Assembly (NCBI GenBank): GCA_031287295.1
Contig: JAITTH010000045.1
Coordinates: 1-14,363, forward strand
DNA from: Eubacteriales Family XIII. Incertae Sedis bacterium
GTDB taxonomy: Bacteria; Bacillota; Clostridia; Peptostreptococcales; Anaerovoracaceae
Direction: 5' to 3'
DNA: 14,363 nucleotides
The position numbers were made by a program, and so were the translations under genes. Below the pieces are notes generated by a model. That model saw only the letters and a program-made list of their open reading frames with translations. It ran no database searches and was not told the DNA's origin. This document shows positions 7,710 to 14,363 of this stretch, in pieces; within the stretch, counting starts at the first letter, position 1; every line of letters starts with the position of its first letter.

Positions 7710-7730
7710 AAGGGGGCTTGCTACCCCCTT
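7710..7730. repeat. G5/C5 inverted repeat in the serA leader / serA-serC control region
   Basis: AAGGGGG (7710-7716) and CCCCCTT (7724-7730) form a perfect 7-bp inverted repeat around a 7-base centre, CTTGCTA. On the serA transcript it would form a GC-rich hairpin within the first 25 or so nucleotides. There is no run of T after it on either strand, so it is not an intrinsic terminator. It could be a protein operator or a 5' stabilising hairpin. Confidence 0.6.
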
Positions 7731-7739
7731 TACCTTAAC

Positions 7740-7745
7740 ATTATA
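7740..7745 (-). promoter_or_regulatory. Probable serA -10 box
   Basis: The minus strand reads TATAAT here (plus strand ATTATA at 7740-7745). Transcription would start near 7733, giving a leader of about 64 nt before the serA ATG. No good -35 stands 16-18 bp upstream (TAGCAT at 17 bp), so activation or a weak -35 is implied. The box is 21 bp from the serC -10 on the other strand, so the two polymerase footprints would overlap. Confidence 0.5.
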
Positions 7746-7766
7746 TGCGGTAGATGGGGAATATGC

Positions 7767-7772
7767 TATAAT
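7767..7772 (+). promoter_or_regulatory. serC extended -10 promoter
   Basis: TATAAT is immediately preceded by TGC (7764-7766), making an extended -10 element that can work with a poor -35. At the 17-bp position only TATGCG is found. Transcription would start near 7779, leaving a leader of roughly 20 nt that is little more than the ribosome binding site. This is the only evident promoter for the five-gene run to 14220. Confidence 0.62.
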
Positions 7773-7787
7773 ATTAGGCAGTGTTAT

Positions 7788-7793
7788 AGGAGG
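7788..7793 (+). promoter_or_regulatory. serC ribosome binding site
   Basis: A perfect AGGAGG ends four bases before the ATG at 7798. It fixes the serC start at 7798 although the frame stays open upstream to 7651, inside the serA leader and coding region on the other strand. Confidence 0.8.
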
Positions 7794-7797
7794 AAAT

Positions 7798-8883
7798 ATG
7801 TCGAAAAGAGTTTATAATTTTTCTGCGGGACCGTCGATGTTGCCGCCACCGGTTTTGGAGCAGGCAGCTCGCGAAATGATGAATTTTAACGAAACGGGGA
7901 TGTCCATTCTTGAAATCAGTCATCGCTCGAAAGCATTCGATGCGGTCATTCTCGCAGCAGAAGAAAATCTGCGTACATTGATGCATATTCCGGAGCATTA
8001 TAAAGTATTATTCCTGCAAGGCGGGGCTACGCTACAGTTTTCTATGGTGCCTGCGAACTTACTCACGGGTACGCGCAAAGCCGATTACATCCTTACGGGG
8101 GTGTGGGCAAAAAAAGCGGCAGAAGAAGCGAAAAAGTATGGAGATATTCGCATTGCGGCAACATCGGAAGACGCGAATTTCAGCTATATTCCGAAGACGA
8201 GACCCGCCGACTTTCGTGCGGATGCCGATTATGTGCACATTACACTGAACAATACCATCTTTGGAACGCGCTATGCAGAAATTCCCGATACAGGCAACAT
8301 ACCGCTGGTTGCGGATTTCTCATCGGGCATTCTATCAGAAGAAATAGATGTGTCGAAGTTTGCACTCATCTATGCAGGTGCGCAGAAGAACGTTGCACCG
8401 GCAGGGCTTACAATCGTAATCGTTCGGGAAGATTTCCTTGGCAAGGCACCTTCGGAAACACCGATCTATTTCAATTACAAAACCCATGCCGATAACGGTT
8501 CGATGTATAACACGCCTCCGACATGGTGCATTTACATCGCAGGAGAAGTGTTCAAGTATCTGCTCGCCCACGGAGGGGTTGCCGGTGCAGAGGAAAACAA
8601 CAAAGCAAAGGCAGGTCTTCTATACGACTTTATTGATGCAAGCGCATTTTATTACGCGCCTGCAAAGCCGGATAGCCGATCGCTTATGAACGTGGTGTTT
8701 CGCATCGGCGATGAACAGCTTGAAAAGAAGTTTGTGGCAGAGGCGAAAGAAAACGAGCTAATCGATTTGAATGGGCATCGATTGGCGGGCGGAATGCGTG
8801 CCAGTATCTACAATGCGATGCCGATGGAAGGCATTGAAGCGCTCATTACATTTATGAAGAAATACGAGGAAGAAAATCAATGA
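7798..8883 (+). CDS. serC: Phosphoserine aminotransferase
   Basis: The 361-residue cytosolic class-V PLP aminotransferase converts 3-phosphohydroxypyruvate plus glutamate to O-phosphoserine and 2-oxoglutarate, the second step of serine synthesis. In some bacteria it also acts in pyridoxal phosphate synthesis. Visible features are the N-terminal VYNFSAGPSMLPPPVLEQA (5-23), EISHRSK (39-45), LFLQGGATLQF (71-81) at the phosphate end of PLP, VADFSSGILS (171-180) with Asp173 for the pyridine nitrogen, GAQKN (194-198) with the Schiff-base Lys197, YNTPPTW (237-243), and the GGMRASIYNAM ending that binds the substrate phosphate. Length matches the family. The start is set by AGGAGG four bases upstream. 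The gene diverges from serA, the preceding enzyme in the pathway, and overlaps the next gene by ATGA. Confidence 0.96.
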   Translation: MSKRVYNFSAGPSMLPPPVLEQAAREMMNFNETGMSILEISHRSKAFDAVILAAEENLRTLMHIPEHYKVLFLQGGATLQFSMVPANLLTGTRKADYILTGVWAKKAAEEAKKYGDIRIAATSEDANFSYIPKTRPADFRADADYVHITLNNTIFGTRYAEIPDTGNIPLVADFSSGILSEEIDVSKFALIYAGAQKNVAPAGLTIVIVREDFLGKAPSETPIYFNYKTHADNGSMYNTPPTWCIYIAGEVFKYLLAHGGVAGAEENNKAKAGLLYDFIDASAFYYAPAKPDSRSLMNVVFRIGDEQLEKKFVAEAKENELIDLNGHRLAGGMRASIYNAMPMEGIEALITFMKKYEEENQ

Positions 8884-10163
8884 AATATCTCATTATCGTG
8901 CCGGATGGAAGTGCGGACAGACCGGATGTCTCTTCAGGAAAGACACCGCTCGACGAAGCACATATGCCGAATTTTCAAAAACTTGCGACGCATGGAGAAG
9001 TGGGTCTTGTAAAAAACATACCGGATGGCATTCCGCCGGCGAGCGATGCTGCCAATCTTGCGGTTATGGGCTACGATCCCGAAAAAGATCTTACGGGGCG
9101 TTCCCCTTTGGAAGCCGGGAGCATGGGGCTTACAATGTCGAATACAGATGTGTCGTTTCGCACAAATCTCGTGACGTTTGCCACCGAAAACAAAGAGAGC
9201 GATGCCTATGAAGATCGGATCATCATCGATCATAGCGCAGGTGATATTACCAATGAAGAAGCCGCAGAAATCATTCGGTTTCTCGATGAAAAGCTTGGCT
9301 TCGGAAACCCGAAAAACGGCGGACGTGCGCGATTTTTCCCGGGCGTCAGCTATCGACATATTCTCATGATTGAAGATGGGGATTTTCCTACGGAAAGCGG
9401 AATCGGGAATGTTGTGGCGGAACTGGCGGGTTATAAGCTTACGCCACCGCACGACATTTTGACCCAACGCATTGGCGATTACCTGCCCAAAGGTGAGGGC
9501 AGTGAATTCATTTTGGACATGATGCGCGAGAGTTCCCGATTGCTGCAAGATCATCCCGTGAATCGTTCCCGTGCGGAGCGTGGTCTAAATACGGCAGATG
9601 GTATTTGGATATGGGGTGAGGGAACACGTCCATCCTTAGAATCTTTCAAGACGAAATTTGGAATTGAAGGAAGTGTCATTTCTGCGGTCGATCTTATCAA
9701 AGGCATCGGTGTATTTGCAGGGCTGAATCCGGTATCGGTGGAAGGTGCGACGGGCACGCTCACATCCAATTTTGCAGGGAAAGCCACCGCGGCAATCCGG
9801 GAATTCGAAAGCGGTCGCGACTTTGTCTATATTCACGTGGAGGCTCCGGATGAGTGCTCGCACCAAGGAAATCGTTCGGAAAAAATAAAAGCCATTGAAA
9901 TCATAGATCAAGTTGTTGCCGAACCGGTATTGAAATATCTCGAAGAAAAAGGCGAAGATTATCGGGTTCTCGTGGTTCCCGACCACCGGACGCCTCTTGC
10001 ACTTCGTACGCATTCCGATGAGCCGGTTCCTTTTGTTCTGTACGACAGTCGAGACGCGCGGGAACGTAAAGGACAGACTTTTTCGGAAAGTTCCGGGGGA
10101 AAAGGGACGTATTTCTCTTCGGGAAAAGCACTTGCGGAGTATTTCTTCCGGGCGCCAAAATAG
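8880..10163 (+). CDS. apgM: Cofactor-independent phosphoglycerate mutase, ApgM type (or the related proposed homoserine kinase group)
   Basis: This 427-residue protein belongs to the alkaline-phosphatase superfamily, archaeal-type 2,3-bisphosphoglycerate-independent mutase family (TIGR00306/PF10143). Such enzymes interconvert 2- and 3-phosphoglycerate through a phosphoserine and two metals. Metal and catalytic positions are visible: D9 in 'VPDGSAD', the probable nucleophile S55 in 'IPPASDAANLAVMGYDP', HVEAPDECSHQG at 319-330 (D324, H328), and PDHRTPLALRTHSDEPVPF at 367-385 (D368, H369, H378). It starts on the serC stop (ATGA), with GAGGAAG seven bases upstream inside serC. Beside serC, mutase activity makes sense because it would supply the SerA substrate. 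A bacterial subgroup (TIGR02535) has been proposed to be a homoserine kinase, and sequence inspection alone cannot separate the two. No threonine-pathway gene is in the window. Confidence 0.85.
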   Translation: MKYLIIVPDGSADRPDVSSGKTPLDEAHMPNFQKLATHGEVGLVKNIPDGIPPASDAANLAVMGYDPEKDLTGRSPLEAGSMGLTMSNTDVSFRTNLVTFATENKESDAYEDRIIIDHSAGDITNEEAAEIIRFLDEKLGFGNPKNGGRARFFPGVSYRHILMIEDGDFPTESGIGNVVAELAGYKLTPPHDILTQRIGDYLPKGEGSEFILDMMRESSRLLQDHPVNRSRAERGLNTADGIWIWGEGTRPSLESFKTKFGIEGSVISAVDLIKGIGVFAGLNPVSVEGATGTLTSNFAGKATAAIREFESGRDFVYIHVEAPDECSHQGNRSEKIKAIEIIDQVVAEPVLKYLEEKGEDYRVLVVPDHRTPLALRTHSDEPVPFVLYDSRDARERKGQTFSESSGGKGTYFSSGKALAEYFFRAPK

Positions 10164-10184
10164 AAGAGTGGGAGATTTGCTTTC

Positions 10185-11546
10185 ATGAAACAAAAAACAA
10201 AACGATATGTTTCGGGCTTCCTACTTGGAATCATGCTCCTAAGCGTGCTCTTTTCCGGTTGCAAAAAAGAGGAAGAAATTGCCCCTTCGGATGTCGTTTA
10301 CGATTTTTCCGTTTATTTTGGGAGTGGGGCAGATCAGATTGAGATCGGTGAACTATTGGATCAATATCGCACGGAAAAGGGTATTGCGATTGAACCGATC
10401 TATTCGGATTCCCTTGAAAATGACTTTCGAGATTTGGAGCGTGCGTTGGTATCTGCGAATCCGCCTGCCGCTTTCGTTGTTGCTACGGGGGAATTTCCGG
10501 AGGCGGCCTTTCTCAAAAAAGACGGCTACATCAAAGGCGTATCTCCGGCAGCCTTTGAGTTGATTGGGCGGGGTTTTGTCGTAGATCGAAGAATGCTTTC
10601 CGGATTGGTTGCGGCGCAAGAATCGGATGCCTTCATGGAGGCACTTTTCTCCGCTGAATATGCCGAGTGGATGAATTTTGTTGTGTGCCTCGATGCGTAT
10701 ATTAAAAAGAATGAGATCGGAAGTTTTACGCTCGGTGGGCAAACTTTTACCTTTCGAGAGAAGAAGGGAGATGTGCTTCGGGATCTGAACGGCGTTTTTG
10801 CCATAGAAGGTGGCGGTACGGAATTCTATGGTGCTTTTCTGTTGGATCAGGCCTTTTTCACAACAACACCACAGGCGATTGCCGATGCTCTTACCACACC
10901 GACGGCAAGTGCCTTTGCGTTGGTAGATCCCCCGTTTTCTGCCTATATTCAAGGGCTGAACGACTTGACGAGCTATCTTGCAGGAAGTTATTCGGCAGGG
11001 GTTCGAGGGAACGATTTTGTAAGTGGCACGAATTACGGATACAAACAAACCTTGCAAATTTTTGCAGATGGAAAGGCACTGTTTCTTCCGATTGAAAGTG
11101 GTGCGTTTGCAGACATCAGTGAGCGGAATGCCGATCGTGCTGCCAATTTGATTTTTATACCGTTTAAACTTCCCTATACAGAAAATGGGGTTGTTGCGGA
11201 AAAGAACGACGTAAAAGTGAATGCATCGCTTGCTTTGAGCGTTCGAAAAGAAATCTATGTCAATGCGAAAGCCTCGAAAGAAGAGCAAAGCAGTGCCTCA
11301 AATTTTGTTCAATGGTTTTCGGTGGCGGAAAGTGCGAGGGAAAATTCTCTTGAAAGTGCTATGCGTACGAGACTGGATCAAGAACAGGTGATTTATTTTT
11401 CCAATGAAGAGAAGTTTGCACCGAGTTTCTCAGAAGCTGCTTTTTCGAAAAATGGAATATCAAAGTATTTAAAAATCAAGCCATGGGATGATCAGACAAA
11501 GCAAGAGATCAAGAATTATTTACTGACAACGTGGTACGAAGCGTAA
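10185..11546 (+). CDS. Extracellular solute-binding lipoprotein (family 1, sugar-type), no adjacent transporter
   Basis: This is a predicted secreted lipoprotein of 453 residues. A Lys/Arg-rich N-terminus is followed by a hydrophobic helix (11-22) and a lipobox, LFSGC, with Cys26 as the lipidated residue; the acidic linker KKEEE follows. The mature part resembles family-1 ABC solute-binding proteins: an early strand-helix unit (DFSVYFGSGADQIEIGELLD, 36-55), an 'AAFVVATGE' strand, and late segments typical of sugar binders (LQIFADGKALFLPIES, then KEEQSSASNFVQWFSV). These members normally deliver a ligand to an ABC permease, but no permease or ATPase gene is adjacent. It sits 21 nt after apgM and 10 nt before uvrC, so it is probably co-transcribed. 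The upstream ribosome site is modest (GGGAG, 10 bases away). Ligand unknown; the lipoprotein call is firm, the family call fairly so. Confidence 0.78.
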   Translation: MKQKTKRYVSGFLLGIMLLSVLFSGCKKEEEIAPSDVVYDFSVYFGSGADQIEIGELLDQYRTEKGIAIEPIYSDSLENDFRDLERALVSANPPAAFVVATGEFPEAAFLKKDGYIKGVSPAAFELIGRGFVVDRRMLSGLVAAQESDAFMEALFSAEYAEWMNFVVCLDAYIKKNEIGSFTLGGQTFTFREKKGDVLRDLNGVFAIEGGGTEFYGAFLLDQAFFTTTPQAIADALTTPTASAFALVDPPFSAYIQGLNDLTSYLAGSYSAGVRGNDFVSGTNYGYKQTLQIFADGKALFLPIESGAFADISERNADRAANLIFIPFKLPYTENGVVAEKNDVKVNASLALSVRKEIYVNAKASKEEQSSASNFVQWFSVAESARENSLESAMRTRLDQEQVIYFSNEEKFAPSFSEAAFSKNGISKYLKIKPWDDQTKQEIKNYLLTTWYEA

Positions 11547-11556
11547 GAAGTAGAAG

Positions 11557-13395
11557 ATGTTTGACATCGAAGAAAATCTGAAGACTTTACCGGATAAGCC
11601 GGGTGTCTATCTGCATAAAAACGAGTATGGTGAGATTATTTATGTTGGCAAGGCGATTTCACTCAAAAAACGTGTGCGACAATATTTTCGTTCAGGGGGA
11701 ACGAACGATAAAAAAGTTGCTGCCATGGTGTCGCATATTACGGAGTTCGAGTACATTGTAACGCAAACTGAAATGGAAGCGTTGCTGCTCGAAAATACGC
11801 TGATTAAGCGCTATTTGCCGCAATACAATGTGATGCTGCGCGATGACAAAACCTACCCTTACATAAAAATAACCTTTGGAGAGGAGTGGCCACGTCTCCT
11901 GAAAACGCGTATTTTGAAAAATGACGGAAGCAAATATTTCGGGCCCTATGCGGATGTTTCCGCTGCCAATCGAATCATCGATCTTTTGAATGATATTTTT
12001 CGTTTGAAACGATGTGCATACGAAAAGTTCCCGGAGAATTACAGACCATGTCTCTTGGGACATATTCATAAATGCCGACAGATTTGCCAGGGAATCGCAG
12101 ACAAAGAAGCTTATCGGAAAGACATTGCCGCCATTGTAGATTTTCTAAAGGGGCATGGAGACACTGTCATTTCGTACTTAACAAAGGAAATGCACGAGGC
12201 GTCAGACGAATTGCATTTTGAAGAGGCAGCAAAATATCGGGATTATATTGCTGCTGCCGTATCGGTTACCGAAAAGCAACGAGTGGAACTGCTTTCGTAT
12301 GGGAATATGGACATTATTCTCGCAACGGACCTCGGAGAAAATTCAGTTGCGCAGGTCACGGTGTTTTTTGTTCGAAATGGCAGACTTGTCGGACGTGAAA
12401 ATCACTATCTGGATGCAGGTCCGGAAAGCTTGAAGAAAGAGATTGTCGGAGCTTTTGTTTCGCAGTACTATGCGAATCAGACGATGATTCCAAAAGAGAT
12501 TGTGTTGGAAGAACATTTGGATGAGGAAGTGTTGCTCGCAGAAATGCTGAGCAAGAACCTTGGGAGTGGTGTGAAGTTTGTCGTTCCGGAGCGCGGACGG
12601 AAGAAAGAGCTTCTTCGGTTGGCCATGAACGATGTACGCGAATCGATGCAGCTGATGCAAAAGAGGTTGCAAAGTGAGCAGGAAAAGGAAACTTCGTTGG
12701 CGCAGATGCTTCGAGATATCTTACATCTACCGGAGGAAGGGCATACGCTTCGCATGGAGGCCTATGATATCTCTAACACGGGCGGGGCAGACACGGTCGG
12801 AGCAATGGTCGTCTTTTCGGGCAGCCATTCGATTCGATCAGACTATCGCAGGTTCAAGATTCGCGGAAATACACAAGGGGATGACTACGGTGCCATGCAG
12901 GAAGTGCTCTATCGTCGCCTAAAACGCGGAATAAACGGAGATTCAGGCTTTTCGATATTACCGGACCTGATACTCATTGATGGCGGCACAGGGCACGTAC
13001 ACGCCGCAGAACAGGTTGTCCGTGCAATGGGGTTAAACTTGCTTGTGGCGGGAATGGTCAAAGATGATCGACATCGTACCCGGGCACTGATCTACCAAGA
13101 CAGGGAGCTTTCGTTAAAGGAAAGACCGGAGTTATATCGGCTGATCGGGAATATTCAAGAAGAGGTTCATCGATTTGTTATTGAGTACCATAGGGGTGTC
13201 CGGAAATCTGTGGTCATTCGTTCCCAGCTTGACGAAATACCGGGTGTTGGGGAAAAACGTCGCAATGCGTTACTTACATTTTTTGGAAGTGTTGAAGCGG
13301 TGAAAGAAGCGGATGAACAATCGCTTCTCGCCGTACCTGGGATGAATATTGCTGCTGCACGTTCCGTGTTTCAGTATTTTAGGAACATTCAGTGA
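11557..13395 (+). CDS. uvrC: Excinuclease ABC subunit C (UvrC)
   Basis: The 612-residue nuclease subunit of nucleotide excision repair makes both incisions around a lesion marked by UvrA and UvrB. The full domain order is present: GIY-YIG endonuclease domain (GVYLHKN at 16-22, IIYVGKAISLKKRV at 27-40); a cysteine-rich region with C153, C165, C173 and C177, spaced like the four cysteines reported to bind an iron-sulfur cluster in E. coli UvrC; the UVR UvrB-binding motif (about 203-238); the RNase H-like second nuclease domain (EAYDISNTGG at 401-410 with D403, LILIDGGTGH at 471-480, and EEVHRF with H538); and tandem helix-hairpin-helix motifs (IPGVGEKRRNALL, VPGMNIAAA) at the C-terminus. Length is normal. 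The ribosome site is weak (AAGAAG), and the gene begins 10 nt after the lipoprotein stop, so coupling is likely. Confidence 0.97.
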   Translation: MFDIEENLKTLPDKPGVYLHKNEYGEIIYVGKAISLKKRVRQYFRSGGTNDKKVAAMVSHITEFEYIVTQTEMEALLLENTLIKRYLPQYNVMLRDDKTYPYIKITFGEEWPRLLKTRILKNDGSKYFGPYADVSAANRIIDLLNDIFRLKRCAYEKFPENYRPCLLGHIHKCRQICQGIADKEAYRKDIAAIVDFLKGHGDTVISYLTKEMHEASDELHFEEAAKYRDYIAAAVSVTEKQRVELLSYGNMDIILATDLGENSVAQVTVFFVRNGRLVGRENHYLDAGPESLKKEIVGAFVSQYYANQTMIPKEIVLEEHLDEEVLLAEMLSKNLGSGVKFVVPERGRKKELLRLAMNDVRESMQLMQKRLQSEQEKETSLAQMLRDILHLPEEGHTLRMEAYDISNTGGADTVGAMVVFSGSHSIRSDYRRFKIRGNTQGDDYGAMQEVLYRRLKRGINGDSGFSILPDLILIDGGTGHVHAAEQVVRAMGLNLLVAGMVKDDRHRTRALIYQDRELSLKERPELYRLIGNIQEEVHRFVIEYHRGVRKSVVIRSQLDEIPGVGEKRRNALLTFFGSVEAVKEADEQSLLAVPGMNIAAARSVFQYFRNIQ

Positions 13396-13407
13396 GGAGA
13401 TGGAACA

Positions 13408-14220
13408 ATGAGTTTTATACGTACAAAACAATGGGAGAAGATTAATGAAATTGTCTATTCCATCAATGAAAAAACAAAACTCGCACAGCTCAGAGAAGAT
13501 TTTCTCCGGCAACTTACAACAATCATTCCATACAAATGTGCCATTTTCGATTTGGGGCGCGTTTATAACACGCGAATTCAGTATTTTCTCCCGGTTTCCA
13601 AGAACATCGGAGAAGAGTATCTCGCAGATTATTACCGGAAATTCAAATGGGCGGAGCCTTCCCTTTTCTTTTTCTCGCGAAGCAACAGCAATGTGTTTCG
13701 TGAAAGCGACTTTATCAATGAAAAAAATCGATTCAAAGATCTGTTTTACTTAAACTGGATGTGTCCACAAGATATTCACTTTGCGATGAGCACCAACATC
13801 AGTTACGAAGGTGTTTATTTTGGTTCAATCAATCTTTGGCGCGATCAAGAAGCCAGTGATTTTTCCGACAATGAAATGGAAATGTTGGCGACCCTGAATG
13901 AGCATCTTTCCTTGTGGTTCTATCGCTTTTATCCCAATGGGGTGAGCAAGGAGTGTTGTAACGAGGGTACAGACGATTTCGCGATGCGATATAATCTCAC
14001 GAGCAGGGAGTCTACGGTCGCCCAAATGATCGGCAGCGGAAAAGATGTGGCGGAAATTGCCGATGCCCTATATATTTCGGAAAGCACTGTAAATAAGCAT
14101 CTGTATAGCATTTTCAGAAAGCTTCAAATTAATACACGAACAGAGCTTGTTCGACTGTATTTGGGATATAAAGAAACCGATGGTGCAGACACGAACTACA
14201 ATGTCGCCGGCGAGGAATGA
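13408..14220 (+). CDS. LuxR-type transcriptional regulator with a GAF/PAS-like N-terminal sensor region
   Basis: This is a 270-residue predicted DNA-binding regulator. The C-terminal LuxR/GerE helix-turn-helix (about 193-252) is well conserved: LTSRESTVAQMI, then a G-K-D-V-A-E-I-A turn, ISESTVNKHLYSIFRKLQI and TRTELVRLYL. The N-terminal 170 residues have no receiver-domain aspartate pattern. They begin with an amphipathic helix (about 8-37) and continue as alternating strands and helices (CAIFDLG, GVYFGSINLWR, then SDFSDNEMEMLATLNEHLSL), the usual layout of a GAF- or PAS-like sensor ending in a signalling helix. The ligand is unknown. It starts 12 nt after uvrC, with GAGGAG (13394-13399) overlapping the uvrC stop, so it is probably the last gene of the serC operon. 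Two adjacent cysteines (183-184) lie in the linker. Targets cannot be inferred, though the serA/serC repeat or the next gene are candidates. Confidence 0.85.
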   Translation: MSFIRTKQWEKINEIVYSINEKTKLAQLREDFLRQLTTIIPYKCAIFDLGRVYNTRIQYFLPVSKNIGEEYLADYYRKFKWAEPSLFFFSRSNSNVFRESDFINEKNRFKDLFYLNWMCPQDIHFAMSTNISYEGVYFGSINLWRDQEASDFSDNEMEMLATLNEHLSLWFYRFYPNGVSKECCNEGTDDFAMRYNLTSRESTVAQMIGSGKDVAEIADALYISESTVNKHLYSIFRKLQINTRTELVRLYLGYKETDGADTNYNVAGEE

Positions 14221-14363
14221 TTGTTAATTATTTGTCAATTGTAACATCTTTTTGTGAACCGTGAATAATGGTGGCAAAGGGTAGTGTCTATTTCCTGGAA
14301 GAATCATGTAGACTAGTAGATATTGAAACGGTTTTCGATGTTCCTTGTTTTGAGGAATGAAAT
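14221..14363 (+). promoter_or_regulatory. AT-rich intergenic end of window with a probable ribosome binding site for the next gene
   Basis: These 143 bases hold no gene. The last bases read TTTTGAGGAATGAAAT. GAGGA at 14352-14356 is followed by seven bases to the window edge, the right spacing for a plus-strand start codon at or just after 14364. The ATG at 14357 is too close to the site to be used. I see no well-spaced sigma-A promoter and no strong terminator for the upstream operon, only an AT-rich 5-6 bp hairpin at 14222-14246 followed by TCTTTTT. Confidence 0.4.

Noticed and set aside
7651..7797. Upstream in-frame extension of serC starting at 7651
   Set aside because: It runs through the serA start, both promoters and the inverted repeat. 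SerC homology begins at the ATG at 7798, which has a perfect AGGAGG.
10353..11288. A 311-codon open frame on the minus strand opposite the lipoprotein gene
   Set aside because: It lies wholly antisense to a gene with a clear signal peptide and lipobox. Its translation is rich in Arg, Cys and Ile without recognisable motifs, and no ribosome site or promoter fits.
14222..14246. Possible terminator hairpin (TGTTA...TAACA) after the LuxR-type gene, followed by TCTTTTT
   Set aside because: The stem is only 5-6 A/T-rich pairs with a long loop and a bulge, too weak to call an intrinsic terminator.
14323..14338. cre-like sequence TTGAAACGGTTTTCGA (possible CcpA site) before the next gene
   Set aside because: It has mismatches at the central C of the CG core and at the terminal position. 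One imperfect match in AT-rich DNA is not enough.

Overview
The window looks like chromosomal core sequence from a moderate-GC, low-GC-lineage Gram-positive (Firmicutes-type) anaerobe. I infer this from the gene families (DUF47/PhoU-like protein, PgcA-type phosphoglucomutase, ACT-containing SerA, archaeal-type cofactor-independent phosphoglycerate mutase, solute-binding lipoprotein), the AGGAGG-like ribosome binding sites and the sigma-A-like -10 boxes. A clostridial or tissierellial relative is plausible, but I cannot name a genus. I see no tRNA, rRNA, CRISPR array, insertion sequence, integrase or phage gene. Coding density is very high and no gap exceeds about 170 bases.

Layout. Bases 1-483 are the 3' end of a gene entering from the left, probably an ABC-type solute-binding protein. 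An AI-2E family (PerM/TqsA-like) membrane protein follows (652-1788) behind a good -10 box. It converges on, and overlaps by 38 bp, 5-formyltetrahydrofolate cyclo-ligase on the minus strand (1751-2350). Divergent from that gene, a plus-strand run begins: a DUF47 phosphate-transport accessory protein with no transporter beside it (2462-3088), XTP/dITP diphosphatase RdgB (3100-3711), a YihY/BrkB membrane protein overlapping RdgB by 4 bp (3708-4685), and alpha-phosphoglucomutase (4763-6520). The phosphoglucomutase gene meets serA tail to tail, both stop codons lying inside one palindromic CTATAG.

The second half is a serine-biosynthesis divergon. serA (3-phosphoglycerate dehydrogenase, minus, 6515-7669) and serC (phosphoserine aminotransferase, plus, 7798-8883) diverge from a 128-bp region with two back-to-back TATAAT boxes and a G5/C5 inverted repeat just downstream of the probable serA start. 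serC heads a compact five-gene run: serC, an ApgM-type phosphoglycerate mutase (ATGA overlap), a family-1 solute-binding lipoprotein, uvrC, and a LuxR-type regulator with a sensor-like N-terminal domain. Every gap is 21 nt or less. The mutase could supply 3-phosphoglycerate to SerA and SerC. No phosphoserine phosphatase (serB) is visible. The window ends with what looks like the ribosome binding site of another plus-strand gene.

Most genes are recognisable housekeeping families. The less explained parts are the serA/serC control region, the ambiguous function of the ApgM-like enzyme, the lipoprotein with no transporter, and the sensor-LuxR regulator joined to uvrC. I found no clear sign of a wholly new system.
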